The notes under the pieces were generated by a model. That model was not told where the DNA came from and searched no databases. It was given only the letters and a program-made list of their open reading frames with translations. A stretch of DNA of 6,139 nucleotides from Eggerthellaceae bacterium (GTDB lineage: Bacteria > Actinomycetota > Coriobacteriia > Coriobacteriales > Eggerthellaceae): positions 1 through 6,139 of the forward strand of contig JAFUCW010000098.1 of NCBI GenBank assembly GCA_017459485.1. The letters are read 5' to 3'. Positions 4,984 through 6,139 of the stretch are shown here, piece by piece. Positions within the stretch are counted from its first letter, which is position 1. Every line of letters begins with the position of its first letter. The translations under genes and the position numbers were made by a program.

Positions 4984-5888
4984 AACGACATCTTCTTTGC
5001 AAGCTCATCAACAACCGGTAGGTTTTCGGTTATTAGACCCGCCTTTAATCCAATGTCGTTGATTAACTTGATCATCGACACTGTTTCTAAATCGGGATGT
5101 GTCAAGATATCCTTTTTGAACATGGCTTCGCAACGCCCCAGAGAAGTCTTAGCCATCTGGCCATACCCCCGTTCCAATGAGAATAAAAGATTATCGTAGA
5201 CGCCTTTCAAGGAGTCACAAACATGTTTGCCGTTTTCTAGTCGGTCTTGATGGCCCTTGCGATAGCAATGGAGTGTGACTGGCGCTATCGCGAATTTGGA
5301 CGCAGCGTCAAGTGCACGCAACAAAAAAGGGGGGTCTTCATATCGCCTATAGGCAGGAAATCTCAGGTGATGTCTTTCGATAAAAGCGCGCTCAAAGATG
5401 TACGACTGAAAGAAAAAGTCGAATTGATAGTTACTGAAGTCGAGAACCGCGCCTTCTCGCGACAGTCTGCCTAGTTCACGAAACATGCCAGCGTCATTCA
5501 CGACGCCGTCACGCATCTCACACCGATAGCTAGCGCATACGCTAGTGCCGTTTGCACTGCATGCTCTAACCATCCAAGACAAGGCGTCATCATCTTGGTA
5601 AAAATCATCTGCATCAAGAAAGCTGATGAAGGACCCATTTGCACAAGAGAGTCCCACATTCCGAGCCACGCCCGCACCGGAGTTCTCGATCCTTAGGGCC
5701 ACCAAATCCTCGGCCTCTAGTTCCCTAAGCACCATTCCCGTTTCGTCGGTCGATCCGTCGTCCACCGCTATTATTTCGACAGATACATTCTTTTGGCGCC
5801 GAACGCTTTCAATACACTCCCCGATGTACCTCTCCTCGTTGAAAGCGGGGATAATAACGGAAACGACTGGGGTGTCACCCGTAGCCAT
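4980..5888 (-). CDS. Family 2 glycosyltransferase (GT-A fold)
   Basis: The 302-residue protein shows the GT2 pattern: the N-terminal strand VSVIIPAFNEERYIGECIES (9-28), VDDGSTDET (42-50) binding the nucleotide sugar, SGAGVARNVGL (70-80), the DAD metal motif in FLDADD (90-95), and an acidic RRYEDPPF (181-188) at the position of the catalytic base. It should transfer a sugar from a nucleotide donor to a growing polysaccharide or lipid-linked acceptor at the inner membrane face; donor and acceptor cannot be read from sequence. No membrane helices are visible. Residues 210-302 form a helical C-terminal extension. Start ATG 5888 follows AAAGGA about 7 nt upstream and lies 1 nt after the stop of the preceding gene; its own stop overlaps the deacetylase start, so the genes are co-translated. 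Confidence 0.93.
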   Translation of the reverse strand: MATGDTPVVSVIIPAFNEERYIGECIESVRRQKNVSVEIIAVDDGSTDETGMVLRELEAEDLVALRIENSGAGVARNVGLSCANGSFISFLDADDFYQDDDALSWMVRACSANGTSVCASYRCEMRDGVVNDAGMFRELGRLSREGAVLDFSNYQFDFFFQSYIFERAFIERHHLRFPAYRRYEDPPFLLRALDAASKFAIAPVTLHCYRKGHQDRLENGKHVCDSLKGVYDNLLFSLERGYGQMAKTSLGRCEAMFKKDILTHPDLETVSMIKLINDIGLKAGLITENLPVVDELAKKMSL

Positions 5889-5889
5889 G

Positions 5890-6139
5890 TCAACATCCTT
5901 TATCTGGAGTCCACAGTATTTCGGCCTTTTGGGTTTCCGAAAGACGTTCGTATCTTTTCTTGACCTGGTCCATTATCTTATTTGCCTGCACCTCTACGGC
6001 GCGCCTGAATTCGTGATTTGTCTCGTCTTTTGCTAACCTTTGCATTTCTCTGTATGTATACAGAAAAGAATTGACCTTTTCTACTGTTTCGGGACTGATA
6101 GTAATAGACCCATCCCGAAAACGTTTCCAATAACCAACT
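5890..6139 (-). CDS. C-terminal 82 residues of an unidentified operon protein (start outside window)
   Basis: On the minus strand the frame entering from the right edge is open for 82 codons to TGA 5892-5890, one nucleotide before the glycosyltransferase ATG. The translated tail begins VGYWKRFRDGSITISPETV and ends EILWTPDKGC. It is strongly charged and looks helical, with a probable coiled-coil segment (RRAVEVQANKIMDQVKKRY) in the middle. No domain is recognisable. The 1-nt gap to the next gene and same strand place it in the polysaccharide operon; a tail of another glycosyltransferase or other modifying enzyme would fit, but this is a guess. The competing frame stops after about 56 codons and is less protein-like. 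Confidence 0.7.
   Translation of the reverse strand, partial: VGYWKRFRDGSITISPETVEKVNSFLYTYREMQRLAKDETNHEFRRAVEVQANKIMDQVKKRYERLSETQKAEILWTPDKGC

Noticed and set aside
5626..6036. 136-codon plus-strand ORF over the glycosyltransferase start
   Set aside because: Antisense to a clear GT2 N-terminus and the preceding gene; Ser/Thr-rich shadow without a ribosome binding site.

Overview
The window holds one complete insertion sequence of the IS21 family, sitting between two host transcription units that point toward each other. No rRNA, tRNA or clear taxonomic marker is present. The insertion sequence is GC-rich, and the flanking DNA at 2985-6139 is visibly less so. The style (GC-rich IS with many ATA isoleucine codons, strong AGGAGG ribosome binding sites, compact operons) suggests a GC-rich Gram-positive; a coriobacterium is my guess, not something the sequence proves.

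Layout. Positions 1-94 are probably the last 30 codons of a plus-strand gene, followed by a hairpin terminator (102-130) and a perfect 12-bp palindrome (139-171). The IS occupies 189-2976 (2788 bp), bounded by an 8-bp direct repeat GTACATGC (181-188 and 2977-2984). It encodes the DDE transposase IstA (402-1952) and the AAA+ ATPase IstB (1949-2719), overlapping by ATGA. Each end carries six copies of a 16-bp repeat (consensus near GGTAAGCACTTTTTCC) at 23-24 bp period, in inverted orientation, the first copy beginning exactly 7 bp inside each terminus. The IS also has a long hairpin covering the istA start codon, a probable terminator after istB, and an outward-facing TTGACA at its right end. 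Non-coding stretches longer than 300 bases (95-401 and 2720-3057) are therefore filled mostly by IS ends and terminator-like hairpins.

From 3058 to the right edge everything real is on the minus strand. In transcription order: the C-terminus of an unrecognised, charged protein (cut by the window edge), a family 2 glycosyltransferase, a NodB/CE4-type polysaccharide deacetylase, possibly a 46-codon small ORF, and a serine hydrolase of the beta-lactamase/esterase fold. Gene junctions are 1 nt, 4-nt overlap (ATGA), and possibly a second ATGA, so this is one operon. The content fits the tail of a surface-polysaccharide or cell-wall glycopolymer locus: sugar transfer, N-deacetylation, then a hydrolase of unknown substrate. 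None of the three full-length enzymes has a signal peptide, so they probably act in the cytoplasm.

Removing the IS and one GTACATGC copy restores a convergent intergenic region, so the insertion broke no coding sequence. I see no evidence of an unknown defence or mobile system. The most unusual items are the twelve regularly phased end repeats, the start-codon hairpin of istA, and the IS-borne outward -35 element, which could drive antisense RNA into the serine hydrolase operon.
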